From NCBI GenBank assembly GCA_964583335.1, contig CAZOVG010000001.1, positions 1-64,000 on the forward strand: DNA of 64,000 bases, given 5' to 3'. Each line of letters begins with the position of its first letter. Positions within the stretch are counted from its first letter, which is position 1. The position numbers and the translations under genes were made by a program. The stretch is from JAGNKE01 sp964583335. Its GTDB lineage: Bacteria; Pseudomonadota; Alphaproteobacteria; Micavibrionales; Micavibrionaceae. This document shows, one piece after another, positions 26,696-34,604 of the stretch. Below the pieces are notes generated by a model, which saw only the letters and a list, made by a program, of their open reading frames with translations, did not search any database and was not told the DNA's origin.

Positions 26696-26753
26696 CGGTT
26701 TTTCATGCTCAAATCGTAGCATAAAAAAACTTCGTGTCTTCAGGTTATTGCGC

Positions 26754-28295
26754 CTACATCATCCTGACCTGTGTGAGGAAGCCATCGACGCGGGTCTCGA
26801 GTTCCTCGGAGCGTTCGGAGAGGTCCCTGGCGACTTCGAGCATGGAGGTCGAGGACTCCCCGGTTTCGGCGGCGGCGGTCTGCACGCCGGAAATGTTGGA
26901 GGAGACTTCCTGCGTCGCGGCGGCCTGTTCCTCGACGGCGCCGGAGATCGCGGTGCTGATCTCGCTGATGCGGTCGATGATCTGCGCGATCTGGCGGATC
27001 GCGGCGGCCGTGGAGTTGCTGACCTCCTGGATGTTGCGCATCTGGGTGTCGATCTCCTCGGTCGCCTTGCTGGTTTCGGTGGCCAGAGATTTGACCTCGG
27101 AGGCCACAACGGCAAAGCCCTTTCCGGCTTCACCAGCCCGCGCGGCCTCGATGGTGGCGTTGAGCGCGAGAAGGTTCGTCTGCCCGGCGATGTCGGAGAT
27201 CATGGTGGTGACCTCCCCGACCTTAGTGGCTACGCCAATCAGATTGGCAACCAATTGTTCAGCCTTTTTGGCTTCTTCGACCGCCTCGCTGACGACCTTG
27301 GTCGAGTTATTCACCTGTCCGGCGATCTCAACCACGGAGGCGGAGAGTTCCTCGGTCGCGGTGGCGACGGAATTCGCCTGCGCGCTGGTTTCCTCTGCGG
27401 CGGCGGCGAGAGTCTGCGCGGTCGCCTGCAATTCGGTCGAAGAAGAGGCCACGATCTGCACCAGCGATTTGACGTTGGTTTCGAAGCCGTCGGCCAGAGC
27501 CCGGTTTTCCTGTTTGCGCGGCGTCAGGTCGGTCGCGAATTTGGTGACCTTGTAGGGCCGTCCGCTGGGGTCGAGGATCGGGTTATAGGAGGCCTCGATC
27601 CAGATCTCCTTGCCGCCCTTGCCAAAGCGCTTGTATTGCGCGGCCTGAAACTCGCCGCGATTAAGTTTGGCCCAGAATTCCTTATACTCGGCGCTGGCCG
27701 CGAAGGCGGGGTCGGCGAACATGCTGTGGTGCTTGCCTTGAACCTCATGCAACTCATAGCCCATGACGGCGAGGAAGTTTTTATTGGCGGAGATGATGGT
27801 GCCGTCCAGCTTGAAGTGAATCACGGCCTGAGAGCGGTTGATGGCTTCCACCATGCCTTCAAGCTCGGCCTGTTCCATTTTCTTACGCGTGATGTCGGTG
27901 GCGAATTTCACGACCTTGTAGGGCCGCCCGCGCTTATCGAAGATCGGATTGTAGGAGGCCTCGATCCAGACTTCCTTGCCGCCCTTGCCGAGGCGCATAT
28001 ATTCCGCCGCCTGGAACTCGCCGCGGCTCAGCTTGGCCCAGAATTCCTTATAGTCCGCGCTTTTCGCGTATTCGGGATCGGCGAACATACTGTGGTGCTT
28101 GCCGCGAATTTCCCCGAGGCTGTAGCCCATCGCGCCCAGAAAATTCTCGTTCGCGGTGATGATGGTGCCGTCGAGGTTGAATTCGATCGTCGCCTGCGAC
28201 TTATCCAGCGCGGCCAGCTTCGCCCCCATTTCCGCAGAGCTGCCGAACGATTTGGGGGAACGGATATTCATGATGTTTGCTGCGTTTACGGACAT
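26754..28295 (-). CDS. Soluble methyl-accepting chemotaxis protein with two PAS domains
   Basis: A 513-residue cytoplasmic chemoreceptor with no membrane segment. Two PAS domains (about 25-140 and 147-262) are nearly repeats of each other: both contain FxLDGTII, GKHHSMFADP, EFWAKL, RGEFQAA, GKGGKE and WIEASYNPI. The MCP signalling domain follows (about 290-500) with the hairpin tip AGQTNLLALNATIEAARAG. It likely senses a redox or light cue through a bound cofactor, as in Aer-like receptors, but no cofactor is proven. No che genes lie nearby. Confidence 0.94.
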   Translation of the reverse strand: MSVNAANIMNIRSPKSFGSSAEMGAKLAALDKSQATIEFNLDGTIITANENFLGAMGYSLGEIRGKHHSMFADPEYAKSADYKEFWAKLSRGEFQAAEYMRLGKGGKEVWIEASYNPIFDKRGRPYKVVKFATDITRKKMEQAELEGMVEAINRSQAVIHFKLDGTIISANKNFLAVMGYELHEVQGKHHSMFADPAFAASAEYKEFWAKLNRGEFQAAQYKRFGKGGKEIWIEASYNPILDPSGRPYKVTKFATDLTPRKQENRALADGFETNVKSLVQIVASSSTELQATAQTLAAAAEETSAQANSVATATEELSASVVEIAGQVNNSTKVVSEAVEEAKKAEQLVANLIGVATKVGEVTTMISDIAGQTNLLALNATIEAARAGEAGKGFAVVASEVKSLATETSKATEEIDTQMRNIQEVSNSTAAAIRQIAQIIDRISEISTAISGAVEEQAAATQEVSSNISGVQTAAAETGESSTSMLEVARDLSERSEELETRVDGFLTQVRMM

Positions 28296-28578
28296 TCCTT
28301 GTCCTCCTTAATATTTGCGGGCGCATTACTTGCGCGGTTTTTTTTGCTCGCTTGAGTTCTTGCATATCAACGTATGCCAGTGAGGGGCTGAGGCGTAATG
28401 CGAAAATGCGCGAAGGCTTATATTATGAACAGACAAAAAAGCAATTATAACATGCATTTATTATATCATTCCCTTCATGGTTGGATTGCCGACATAAAAT
28501 TATATGAGTGCTTACGTATTCATTTTTTTGTTTCGCGAGTCCGGTTTGATTCCGGGCCGCGATGCTTTATAAAGCTCC

Positions 28579-29865
28579 ATGTCCTCACGCAAAAAAAACC
28601 GCCCGCATTTTGTTGATTTTGAAACGACGATCGAGACGGTCGGGGCTGGGGGCGACGGCGTCGGGCAACATAATGGTCAGCCCGTTTACGTTCCGAAGAC
28701 CGCGCCGGGAGACCGCGTGCAGGTGCGTGCCGAACACAAGGCAGGCGCATATTATGGACAGGTGTTAAAGCTTGAGGTCGCTTCTGCGGCCCGTGTCGGG
28801 GCCCCCTGCCCTTATTACGAGGATTGCGGGGGGTGCGCGTTCCAGCATATCCGCCTTGAGGCGTATCAGGATTGGAAAGCCGCGAAGGTGCGCTCTGCCC
28901 TTGAGCGGGCGGGGATCGTACCCGAAACGTGGGACGCTCCGCTTTTTTTGGACGCGGCGACGCGGCGGCGCACGACGATGGCGGTTTTGCGTACGGGCGA
29001 GACTTTGCTCATGGGGTATCACGCACCGCGCAGTCACCGCGTGGTCCCGGTCGATGCGTGCTTGATCCTTGATCCTCTGCTGGACCAAAAGATACAGGCA
29101 ATAAAGCCCTTGATCGCGCGGCTGGCACCCCCGCGAACCGCGCTGGATCTGACGGTGCAGATGATCGACGGTGCGTTCGATGTTGTGCTGACCGGGGCGT
29201 GGCGTTCGGGCGATCACTTCTCTTTGGCACAGCAGGAAGCTCTATCAGCCCTGATCAACGACATGGGGATCGCGCGGGTCAGTCTGCGCGAGAAAGAGAC
29301 CGCCGAGGCGGAGATGATCCTCTCGCAAGGCCCGGTGATGAAGCGCTTCGGCGCTTTGCGCGTCGCACTGCCGCCCGGGGCGTTTTTACAGGCCAGCGAG
29401 GCGGGCGAGGCGGCTTTGCGCGATTTCGTTCTGGTGCATACGCGCGGCTTCAAGCGCGTGGCTGATCTGTTTTGCGGGTGCGGTACGTTCACGGGGCCGC
29501 TTCTGGAAACGGGTGCGGATGTGTATGCCGCCGACAGCGAAGCGGAGGCGGTCGCCGCGCTTAAACACCCTCGCTTGCGGGCGGAGCGGCGCAATCTTTT
29601 TAAAGAGCCCCTCAATCTCACGGAGCTTGCGCGGTTTGAGGCGGTGGTCATCGACCCGCCGAGGGCCGGCGCACAGGACCAGTTTGAGGCTTTGGCGCAA
29701 AGCGCTCTCCCTAAGATCGTCAGCATTTCCTGCAACCCTGTGACGTTCGCCCGCGACTCGCGGACCCTTTTGGACGGCGGTTACGCCTTGAAAAGCTTAA
29801 AACTCATAGACCAGTTCGTGTGGTCGGCGCATGTCGAGGTCGCGGGCGTTTTTGTACGGTCATAA
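28579..29865 (+). CDS. Class I SAM-dependent RNA m5U methyltransferase, RlmD/TrmA type
   Basis: A 428-residue enzyme that methylates a uridine in rRNA or tRNA. It has an N-terminal TRAM region (about 10-75), an iron-sulfur cluster motif CPYYEDCGGC plus a distant Cys in VPVDACLIL, a SAM site VADLFCGCGTFTGPL, and the nucleophile in SISCNPVTFARDS. The general-base Glu end is absent from view because the protein ends in HVEVAGVFVR. The rRNA target (U747 or U1939 equivalents) cannot be fixed. Confidence 0.93.
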   Translation: MSSRKKNRPHFVDFETTIETVGAGGDGVGQHNGQPVYVPKTAPGDRVQVRAEHKAGAYYGQVLKLEVASAARVGAPCPYYEDCGGCAFQHIRLEAYQDWKAAKVRSALERAGIVPETWDAPLFLDAATRRRTTMAVLRTGETLLMGYHAPRSHRVVPVDACLILDPLLDQKIQAIKPLIARLAPPRTALDLTVQMIDGAFDVVLTGAWRSGDHFSLAQQEALSALINDMGIARVSLREKETAEAEMILSQGPVMKRFGALRVALPPGAFLQASEAGEAALRDFVLVHTRGFKRVADLFCGCGTFTGPLLETGADVYAADSEAEAVAALKHPRLRAERRNLFKEPLNLTELARFEAVVIDPPRAGAQDQFEALAQSALPKIVSISCNPVTFARDSRTLLDGGYALKSLKLIDQFVWSAHVEVAGVFVRS

Positions 29866-29870
29866 AAGGG

Positions 29871-29900
29871 CCGGCCCGAAGAGGTGGGTCTCCGGGCCGG
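29871..29900. terminator. GC-rich hairpin between convergent genes
   Basis: CCGGCCCG (29871-29878) pairs with CGGGCCGG (29893-29900). It sits between the stops of the RNA methyltransferase and the repeat protein. No T-run follows, so it is a weak or factor-assisted terminator at best. Confidence 0.4.
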
Positions 29901-29925
29901 GGTCGTGGTATGAGGATGTAGGGTT

Positions 29926-30705
29926 TTAATCGTTGCCGCCGAAGGTGGTTTCCTTGGTCACGGTCTTGCCGTCCTTGCCGGTGTATTCGGTCGTTTTCTT
30001 GCCTTCGCCCCAGGTGCTGCTGCGAGTGCCGCCGCCGGAATAGTCGGTGTTGGTGGTTTTGGTTTCCTTGTCGTAGGTCGTGCTGGAGCTGCGATCCTCG
30101 CCGTTATATCCGGTCGTGTTGCGGTTCAGGCTTTTGTTCTCCTTATCATAGGAGGTCGACGAGGTTTTGGTTTTGGTCTCGCCGTCCGCACCGGTCGCCG
30201 TGCGCGTCGTGTTCAAGGTTTTGGTTTCCTTGTCGTAGGACGTGTCGGTCGTCTTGGTTCCGGTCTTGCCGTTCTTGCCTGTGTAGGAGGTGGTCTTTTT
30301 GCCCTCGTCGAAGGACGTGGACTTCGTACCGCCGTTCGAGCCGGTCGTGGTGGCGGACTTGTTTTCCTTGTCCACCTTCGTGCTCGTGCTGCGGTCCTTG
30401 CCGTTGTATCCGGTCACGTCGCGGTCGAAAGTCTGGTTTTCCTTGTCCCAGCTTCCCTTGACGGATTTCTTGGCGGACTTGCCGTTTTCGCCGCTGACGC
30501 TGCTTTCACGGTTGAAGCCCTTGCCCTTTTCGCCGCTGGCCTTGCGGTCCACCTTGGCGGTTTTGCCCTTCGCGCCCTTTACGGACGAGGAGCGGTTAAA
30601 CTCGCGGGCGTGAGCGTCGCTCGACAGTACGGCGCCTTCCAGAGCAATGACCGCTCCGCAGAGCATCAGGGCCTTGGCTATGGTCTTGTGCAGTTTCTTG
30701 TTCAT
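29926..30705 (-). CDS. Exported Lys/Thr/Gly-rich repeat protein
   Basis: A 259-residue protein with a signal peptide (about 1-33, ending DAHA). The mature part is built of short polar repeats such as YDKETK, TGYNGxD and EGKKTTxYTGKxGK. Residues 86-151 are repeated at 186-251, exactly 100 residues later. Composition is very basic and Thr-rich with almost no hydrophobics, so it is probably unfolded or a cell-surface/periplasmic polymer. ATG 30705 follows GGAG by seven bases. It lies 35 bases after the LTxxQ gene and is likely co-transcribed and envelope-stress controlled. Confidence 0.82.
   Translation of the reverse strand: MNKKLHKTIAKALMLCGAVIALEGAVLSSDAHAREFNRSSSVKGAKGKTAKVDRKASGEKGKGFNRESSVSGENGKSAKKSVKGSWDKENQTFDRDVTGYNGKDRSTSTKVDKENKSATTTGSNGGTKSTSFDEGKKTTSYTGKNGKTGTKTTDTSYDKETKTLNTTRTATGADGETKTKTSSTSYDKENKSLNRNTTGYNGEDRSSSTTYDKETKTTNTDYSGGGTRSSTWGEGKKTTEYTGKDGKTVTKETTFGGND
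29953..30150 (-). repeat. Second copy of the 300-base-offset internal repeat
   Basis: This segment encodes residues 186-251 of the repeat protein and matches the segment at 30253-30450 in both protein and much of its DNA. It starts at YDKENK and runs through EYTGKDGKTVTK. Confidence 0.75.
30253..30450 (-). repeat. First copy of the 300-base-offset internal repeat
   Basis: This segment encodes residues 86-151 (WDKENQ through SYTGKNGKTGTK). Offset to the second copy is exactly 300 bases with no frame change, so it reads as a duplication within the coding region. Confidence 0.75.
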
Positions 30706-30740
30706 CTTCGTCTCCATTGGTTATGCGTAAGTGGTGATTG

Positions 30741-31268
30741 TTAAAGTTTTTGCGCGATGGCCGGAGGCATGACCGCCTTCAGCCGACCGATCTGCTCCTC
30801 GTTCAGGCTTTCATAGAAGGCCTTCACGGAGGGCTGGATATTGTCCATGACTTGCAGCGAGGTGGTCAGAACCAGGCGGCGCTTTTCCATCATCGCGGGG
30901 AAATCCTGTCCCATCGCGCGGTAGCTTTCGCAGGCGGTTGCGATCGTCTTGTCGTTTTCCATCGCCTTGGCACGGACTTCGTCCAGAAGGACAGCCTGCT
31001 GTTCTGCGGGATCGACGATATAATCCACGGCGCTGATCAAGCGGCTGCGCAGCTGGACGCGCTTATCGCCGCATATGAAATCCTCGGCTTTTGCTCTCAT
31101 CGCGTCGATATCGCCGCCGGTCATGGCGATGCCGAAGGACACTCCGGCGTTTTGCTCTCCGGCCTTGGCCAGAACCTGCTGCGGGCGGATCGTCTCGATG
31201 CCCGCGACCAGAACGGCGCTTGTGGCCAGAACGCTCAGGAAGAATTTCGTTTTGCTCGGTTGGGTCAT
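30741..31268 (-). CDS. Periplasmic LTxxQ-motif protein (Spy/CpxP-like)
   Basis: About 175 residues with a signal peptide ending near VLA/KA. The mature part is helical, with a C-terminal YESLNEEQIGRLKAV that fits the LTxxQ motif of Spy/CpxP chaperones; an earlier copy is degenerate. Two cysteines (ICGDKR, TACESY) could form a disulfide. ATG 31268 has GGAG six bases upstream. It is divergent from a response regulator/histidine kinase pair across a region that holds a CpxR-like box, matching the cpxP-cpxRA layout. Confidence 0.82.
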   Translation of the reverse strand: MTQPSKTKFFLSVLATSAVLVAGIETIRPQQVLAKAGEQNAGVSFGIAMTGGDIDAMRAKAEDFICGDKRVQLRSRLISAVDYIVDPAEQQAVLLDEVRAKAMENDKTIATACESYRAMGQDFPAMMEKRRLVLTTSLQVMDNIQPSVKAFYESLNEEQIGRLKAVMPPAIAQKL

Positions 31269-31327
31269 TGTTTTCTCCAAAACGGTATCGATTGCCCTTA
31301 GTGTTTCCAGAATGACAGAGAACTGTT

Positions 31328-31371
31328 AACGGGGTTTTTCAAAAACGGGGTTTTTTGTAACAAATTGTAAA
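31328..31371. promoter_or_regulatory. Direct repeats and CpxR-like box in the divergent promoter
   Basis: AACGGGGTTTTT occurs at 31328 and again at about 31345, 17 bases apart. Next to it, GTAAC-AAATT-GTAAA (31357-31371) matches the CpxR box GTAAA-N5-GTAAA with one change. It lies 60 bases before the LTxxQ gene and 83 before the regulator gene. Confidence 0.55.
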
Positions 31372-31453
31372 TGCGGGCTTCCCGGGCTTCTTATGAGAAA
31401 AAATCCTGATATATTAATAGGATGGAAAGTGTTTTCCTTTAGGTTTATCGGTT

Positions 31454-32188
31454 ATGACGCTCTCGGTTCTTGTGGTTGACGACGATCTGGAGGTGCTGGA
31501 CCTGCTCAAGAAAGTCTTTGAGCGGGAGCATTATCACGTGGATACGGCCACGGACGGGGCGGCGATGGACCGCCATCTGGCGGGGCGGTCCTATGATGTG
31601 GTCCTGCTGGACGTTATGCTGCCGGGGCGGGACGGGCTGGAGCTGTGCCGCGAGGTGCGGAGCCGGAACCCGGAGGTCGCCATTCTGATCGTTTCTGCCA
31701 AGGGGGACGAGGTTGACCGGATCGTCGGGCTTGAGATCGGGGCGGACGATTATCTGCCCAAGCCGTTTAACAGCCGCGAATTGCTGGCGCGGATCAAGGC
31801 GGTCATGCGCCGCAAGGCCGGAGCCGGGGCGCCGCGCACGGCGGCTAAAGACGAACAGGTTCTGATCCATTTCGGGGATTATACGATCCGCACGGCGGAG
31901 ATGGTCGTCGTTCACGCTGCAAGCGGCGAACCGATCGAGCTGACTAGCGGGGAGTATTCGCTTTTGCTGGCGCTGGCGGAGCGGATGGGCCGCCCGGTGG
32001 ACCGGGATACGCTGCTGAATATCACGCAGGGGCGCGACGCCATGCCTTATGACCGGAGCATCGACGTCATGATCGGGCGGCTTCGGCACAAGCTTGAGAA
32101 ATCCCCGGGCAAGCCCGAGTTGATCAAGACCGTCCGCAATCAGGGTTATGTGCTCTCCCCCGGAAAAGATCAGGGGACGAAGGCATGA
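31454..32188 (+). CDS. OmpR/PhoB-family response regulator
   Basis: A 244-residue two-component regulator. The receiver domain (1-120) has the acidic pair in VVDDDLEVL, the phosphorylated Asp in VVLLDVMLPGRDG (near residue 56), and the lysine in YLPKPFNSREL. The winged-helix effector domain (about 140-235) ends in IKTVRNQGYVL, typical of OmpR/PhoB. The kinase gene overlaps its stop by four bases. It probably controls its own operon and the divergent LTxxQ gene. Confidence 0.94.
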   Translation: MTLSVLVVDDDLEVLDLLKKVFEREHYHVDTATDGAAMDRHLAGRSYDVVLLDVMLPGRDGLELCREVRSRNPEVAILIVSAKGDEVDRIVGLEIGADDYLPKPFNSRELLARIKAVMRRKAGAGAPRTAAKDEQVLIHFGDYTIRTAEMVVVHAASGEPIELTSGEYSLLLALAERMGRPVDRDTLLNITQGRDAMPYDRSIDVMIGRLRHKLEKSPGKPELIKTVRNQGYVLSPGKDQGTKA

Positions 32189-33549
32189 GCATCCGCCGGA
32201 TCGTCAACTGGGTCCTTATGCTGATCCTGATCCTGTTCACTGTGCAGACGCTGGTGATCGTCTACGCCGTCCATATGAACCAAAAGGCGCAGGAAACCCA
32301 GAGCGAGCCGGGCAAGCTGGCGCAGATTTCGAGCATCATCGAGACTGTTCTGGCATTGGATGAGACCTCCCTTCGTGTGCTTGTCTCCTTGCAGCCCTTT
32401 TCGGATTTTTCCGTTGTGTACCCTGTGCCCGAAGATTTGCCCGCCAGCCTAGCCTCGCGCCGGGTCGCACGGCTCTTGCAACACCGCTTGCAGGGGCAGA
32501 TCGAGTTCAGGCGCTCAAAGGAGGATACGCCCGTGGCCGTGCCCTCCGTCAAGGCCTACTGGACCGGATCGGATTCCGAGGAGCGACTGCCCACGCTGGC
32601 GCTGCGCGATCTGGTGATCCTTGTGGAGGATACGGAAAGCGGCCGACGCTTCGCGCTTGAGGCCAAGGCTTCGTCGGTGCTGTCCTATTGGCTCTCGCGG
32701 ATCATCATTTTCTACGCGGTGTCGTCCATTCTGATCGTCGTTCTGGGATTCTGGATCTTCCGGGTGACGACCAAGCCCTTCCTTGCGTTACAGAAAGCCT
32801 CCGAGGCGCTGGCCAAGGATGGGACGTTCGTTCCGGTTCCCGTGCAAGGGTCTGGGCAGGTGCGCGACGCGTTCGACGCGTTCAACGCCATGCAGGTGCG
32901 GGTGACCGGGCTGCTGGAGGAGCGGCGGAGGATGATCGCGGCGCTTTCGCACGATCTGAAGACGCTTTTGACGCGGTTTTCGCTGCGGGCGGATTATATC
33001 GGCTCCGAGGAGCAACGCGCCAAGGCTTTCGACGATATCGACGCGATGAACCGGACGCTCGACCAGATGGTTCTTTATGCGCGCAGCGAGGACTCGCTGA
33101 AACCTGATCTGAGACATATCGATCTGGGCATTTTGATCAAACAGGCCGCCCTGCCCTTTGAAACGCCTGAGTTTTCGATCGTGACCGACGGAATACTGGA
33201 CGATATTGTTTTGGCGAGCGATCCGGTTCTTTTGGAGCGGATCGTCCAGAATATCGTCTCCAACGCGTCGCGCTTTTCCAGCCGGATCGAGATTACGGCC
33301 GAACGTACTCACGCAGAGGTGCGGATCAGCTTTGCTGATAACGGGTGCGGGATCCCCGATGCGGAAAAATCTGAGGTGTTCAAACCCTATTACAGCGCGG
33401 ACAGCGCGCGGAGCAAGAACAAGGCGGGCAGCGGACTGGGGTTCATGATCATCCGCAACTTCACCGCGCTGCTCGGCGGTCGAGTCGAACTGGCCGACAA
33501 TACGCCCTCGGGCCTCATCGTGCGGGTTACACTTCCTGATCAGGCATAA
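32185..33549 (+). CDS. Membrane sensor histidine kinase
   Basis: A 454-residue kinase with two membrane segments (about 8-28 and 170-193) around a periplasmic sensor, then HAMP (about 195-245). The phosphoacceptor region reads ALSHDLKTLLTRFSLR with His near residue 255; most kinases have Pro where Leu stands after Thr (HDLRTPL). The N box is NIVSNASRFS, G1 is FADNGCGIPD, and G2 is GSGLGFMI. The start ATG overlaps the regulator stop (ATGA). A terminator follows. Confidence 0.94.
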   Translation: MSIRRIVNWVLMLILILFTVQTLVIVYAVHMNQKAQETQSEPGKLAQISSIIETVLALDETSLRVLVSLQPFSDFSVVYPVPEDLPASLASRRVARLLQHRLQGQIEFRRSKEDTPVAVPSVKAYWTGSDSEERLPTLALRDLVILVEDTESGRRFALEAKASSVLSYWLSRIIIFYAVSSILIVVLGFWIFRVTTKPFLALQKASEALAKDGTFVPVPVQGSGQVRDAFDAFNAMQVRVTGLLEERRRMIAALSHDLKTLLTRFSLRADYIGSEEQRAKAFDDIDAMNRTLDQMVLYARSEDSLKPDLRHIDLGILIKQAALPFETPEFSIVTDGILDDIVLASDPVLLERIVQNIVSNASRFSSRIEITAERTHAEVRISFADNGCGIPDAEKSEVFKPYYSADSARSKNKAGSGLGFMIIRNFTALLGGRVELADNTPSGLIVRVTLPDQA

Positions 33550-33573
33550 AAAAGCCCCGTCGCCGGGGCTTTT
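33550..33573 (+). terminator. Intrinsic terminator after the kinase
   Basis: AAAAGCCCC and GGGGCTTTT flank a GTCGCC loop. The stem begins right after the kinase stop and is A/T-flanked on both sides, so it can also end the phasin gene reading leftward. Confidence 0.82.
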
Positions 33574-33596
33574 AAACTTTTCGCTTTCCTTGCCGA

Positions 33597-34286
33597 TTAA
33601 GCGGCGACAGACTCGGAGGCTCTCTTGATCGCCTTGCCGATTTGCGCGTTCACAGGCTCGGCCGTGTCAGTCATAAGTTTGGTGCCGATCTCGGTCAGCT
33701 TGGTGGCGCCGGCCATGAAATCGTCGAAGTTCGCCTGAGCGATCTTGTTCTGGACTTCGGCGAACTCGTTGATCGTCTTGCTGCTCATCGCTTCCTTGAT
33801 GAACTGGGCTTGCTTTTCAGCGGAGCTTTGCGCGATGGACATCACGACGCCCACGAAATCTTCCATGCCCTTCATCAGGATGGTGCCGGACTTGACGCAT
33901 GCCTCGGAGTATTCGCGGCTCATTTCGGCGGCTTCCTTCGTGAAGTTGTCGAAGGGAACGTTAATATTGATGTTGTTGTTGCTGTTTTTAGCCATGGTCT
34001 TCTCCTTTATAGAATTTTCAGTTTGGGTTTGTGTTTTTTCAATTTTTTCAGATGCCCTAGCGCCGTCTTTGGAGCCCTCAAAGGGCTTTCCGGCAGAGGC
34101 TTTGCCAGACTTCTGGGCCACAGATTCCTGAGGCTTTTTCTTTTTTTGATCCCCCGATGAAGCGGACGATCCTTTCCCTTCCGTTTTTGCGGCGATTTTT
34201 AAAACGCTGACGTTCGCCGCACTGCGCGCCTTAGAGGCCGAGCCGGATTTTTTGGAACCGCCAGACGACTTTCCTTTATTCGCCAT
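33597..34286 (-). CDS. Phasin family protein with low-complexity N-terminal extension
   Basis: A 229-residue product. The C-terminal 132 residues form a phasin domain: NNININVPFDNFTKEAAEM then amphipathic helices ending NAQIGKAIKRASESVAA. Phasins coat polyhydroxyalkanoate granules or act as stress-linked helpers. The first 97 residues are Lys/Ser/Ala/Gly-rich and disordered, like the DNA-binding tail of PhaF, although at the other end. Two starts have strong ribosome sites: ATG 34286 (TAGGAG) and internal ATG 33995 (AAAGGAGA). The gene may give two proteins. Confidence 0.88.
   Translation of the reverse strand: MANKGKSSGGSKKSGSASKARSAANVSVLKIAAKTEGKGSSASSGDQKKKKPQESVAQKSGKASAGKPFEGSKDGARASEKIEKTQTQTENSIKEKTMAKNSNNNININVPFDNFTKEAAEMSREYSEACVKSGTILMKGMEDFVGVVMSIAQSSAEKQAQFIKEAMSSKTINEFAEVQNKIAQANFDDFMAGATKLTEIGTKLMTDTAEPVNAQIGKAIKRASESVAA
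33993..34008 (-). promoter_or_regulatory. Internal ribosome binding site and start inside the phasin gene
   Basis: On the minus strand AAAGGAGA (34001-34008) precedes ATG 33993-33995 by five bases. The ATG opens MAKNSNNN, the usual start of a stand-alone phasin. The site lies at codon 98 of the longer frame. Confidence 0.7.
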
Positions 34287-34604
34287 TGTATTTCTCCTAC
34301 TCCGGACACCGCAAAGCGCCCTTTAGTGTACTGTTTTGTGTGCAATTATTCTACGCAGAGTGCCGTGGAAGGCTAAAGAAGGGAAAAGTACGTCAGGTAT
34401 GCTTACCACAGTTTACCGCATCGCACAACTATGCAAGGTTCTACCACCTTGATATCCGGCCGTCAAGAAAAATTGTGCAGTGCACAAATGAGCGTTTTCT
34501 AGACAGATTTCGCGGGTTGCGGTACAATTCTCGTTGTGTCATGGTGTTGGAAGCGTTCGGTTCTTTGGCCGCTTCTTTGGGTTTTTTCTTTTCCCGGTTT
34601 TTTC
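34287..34604. other. Intergenic region, phasin to carboxypeptidase
   Basis: About 318 bases with no supported gene. It should contain divergent promoters for the phasin and the D,D-carboxypeptidase. I see AT-rich stretches but no operator, terminator or RNA structure I can defend. Confidence 0.5.

Noticed and set aside
24659..28355. Two long plus-strand frames (24659-26254 and 26601-28355)
   Set aside because: They lie opposite the DUF2207 and chemoreceptor genes and have low-complexity translations.
29953..30450. CRISPR-like array
   Set aside because: The repeats are within a coding frame, long and few; there are no short spaced repeats or cas genes in the window.
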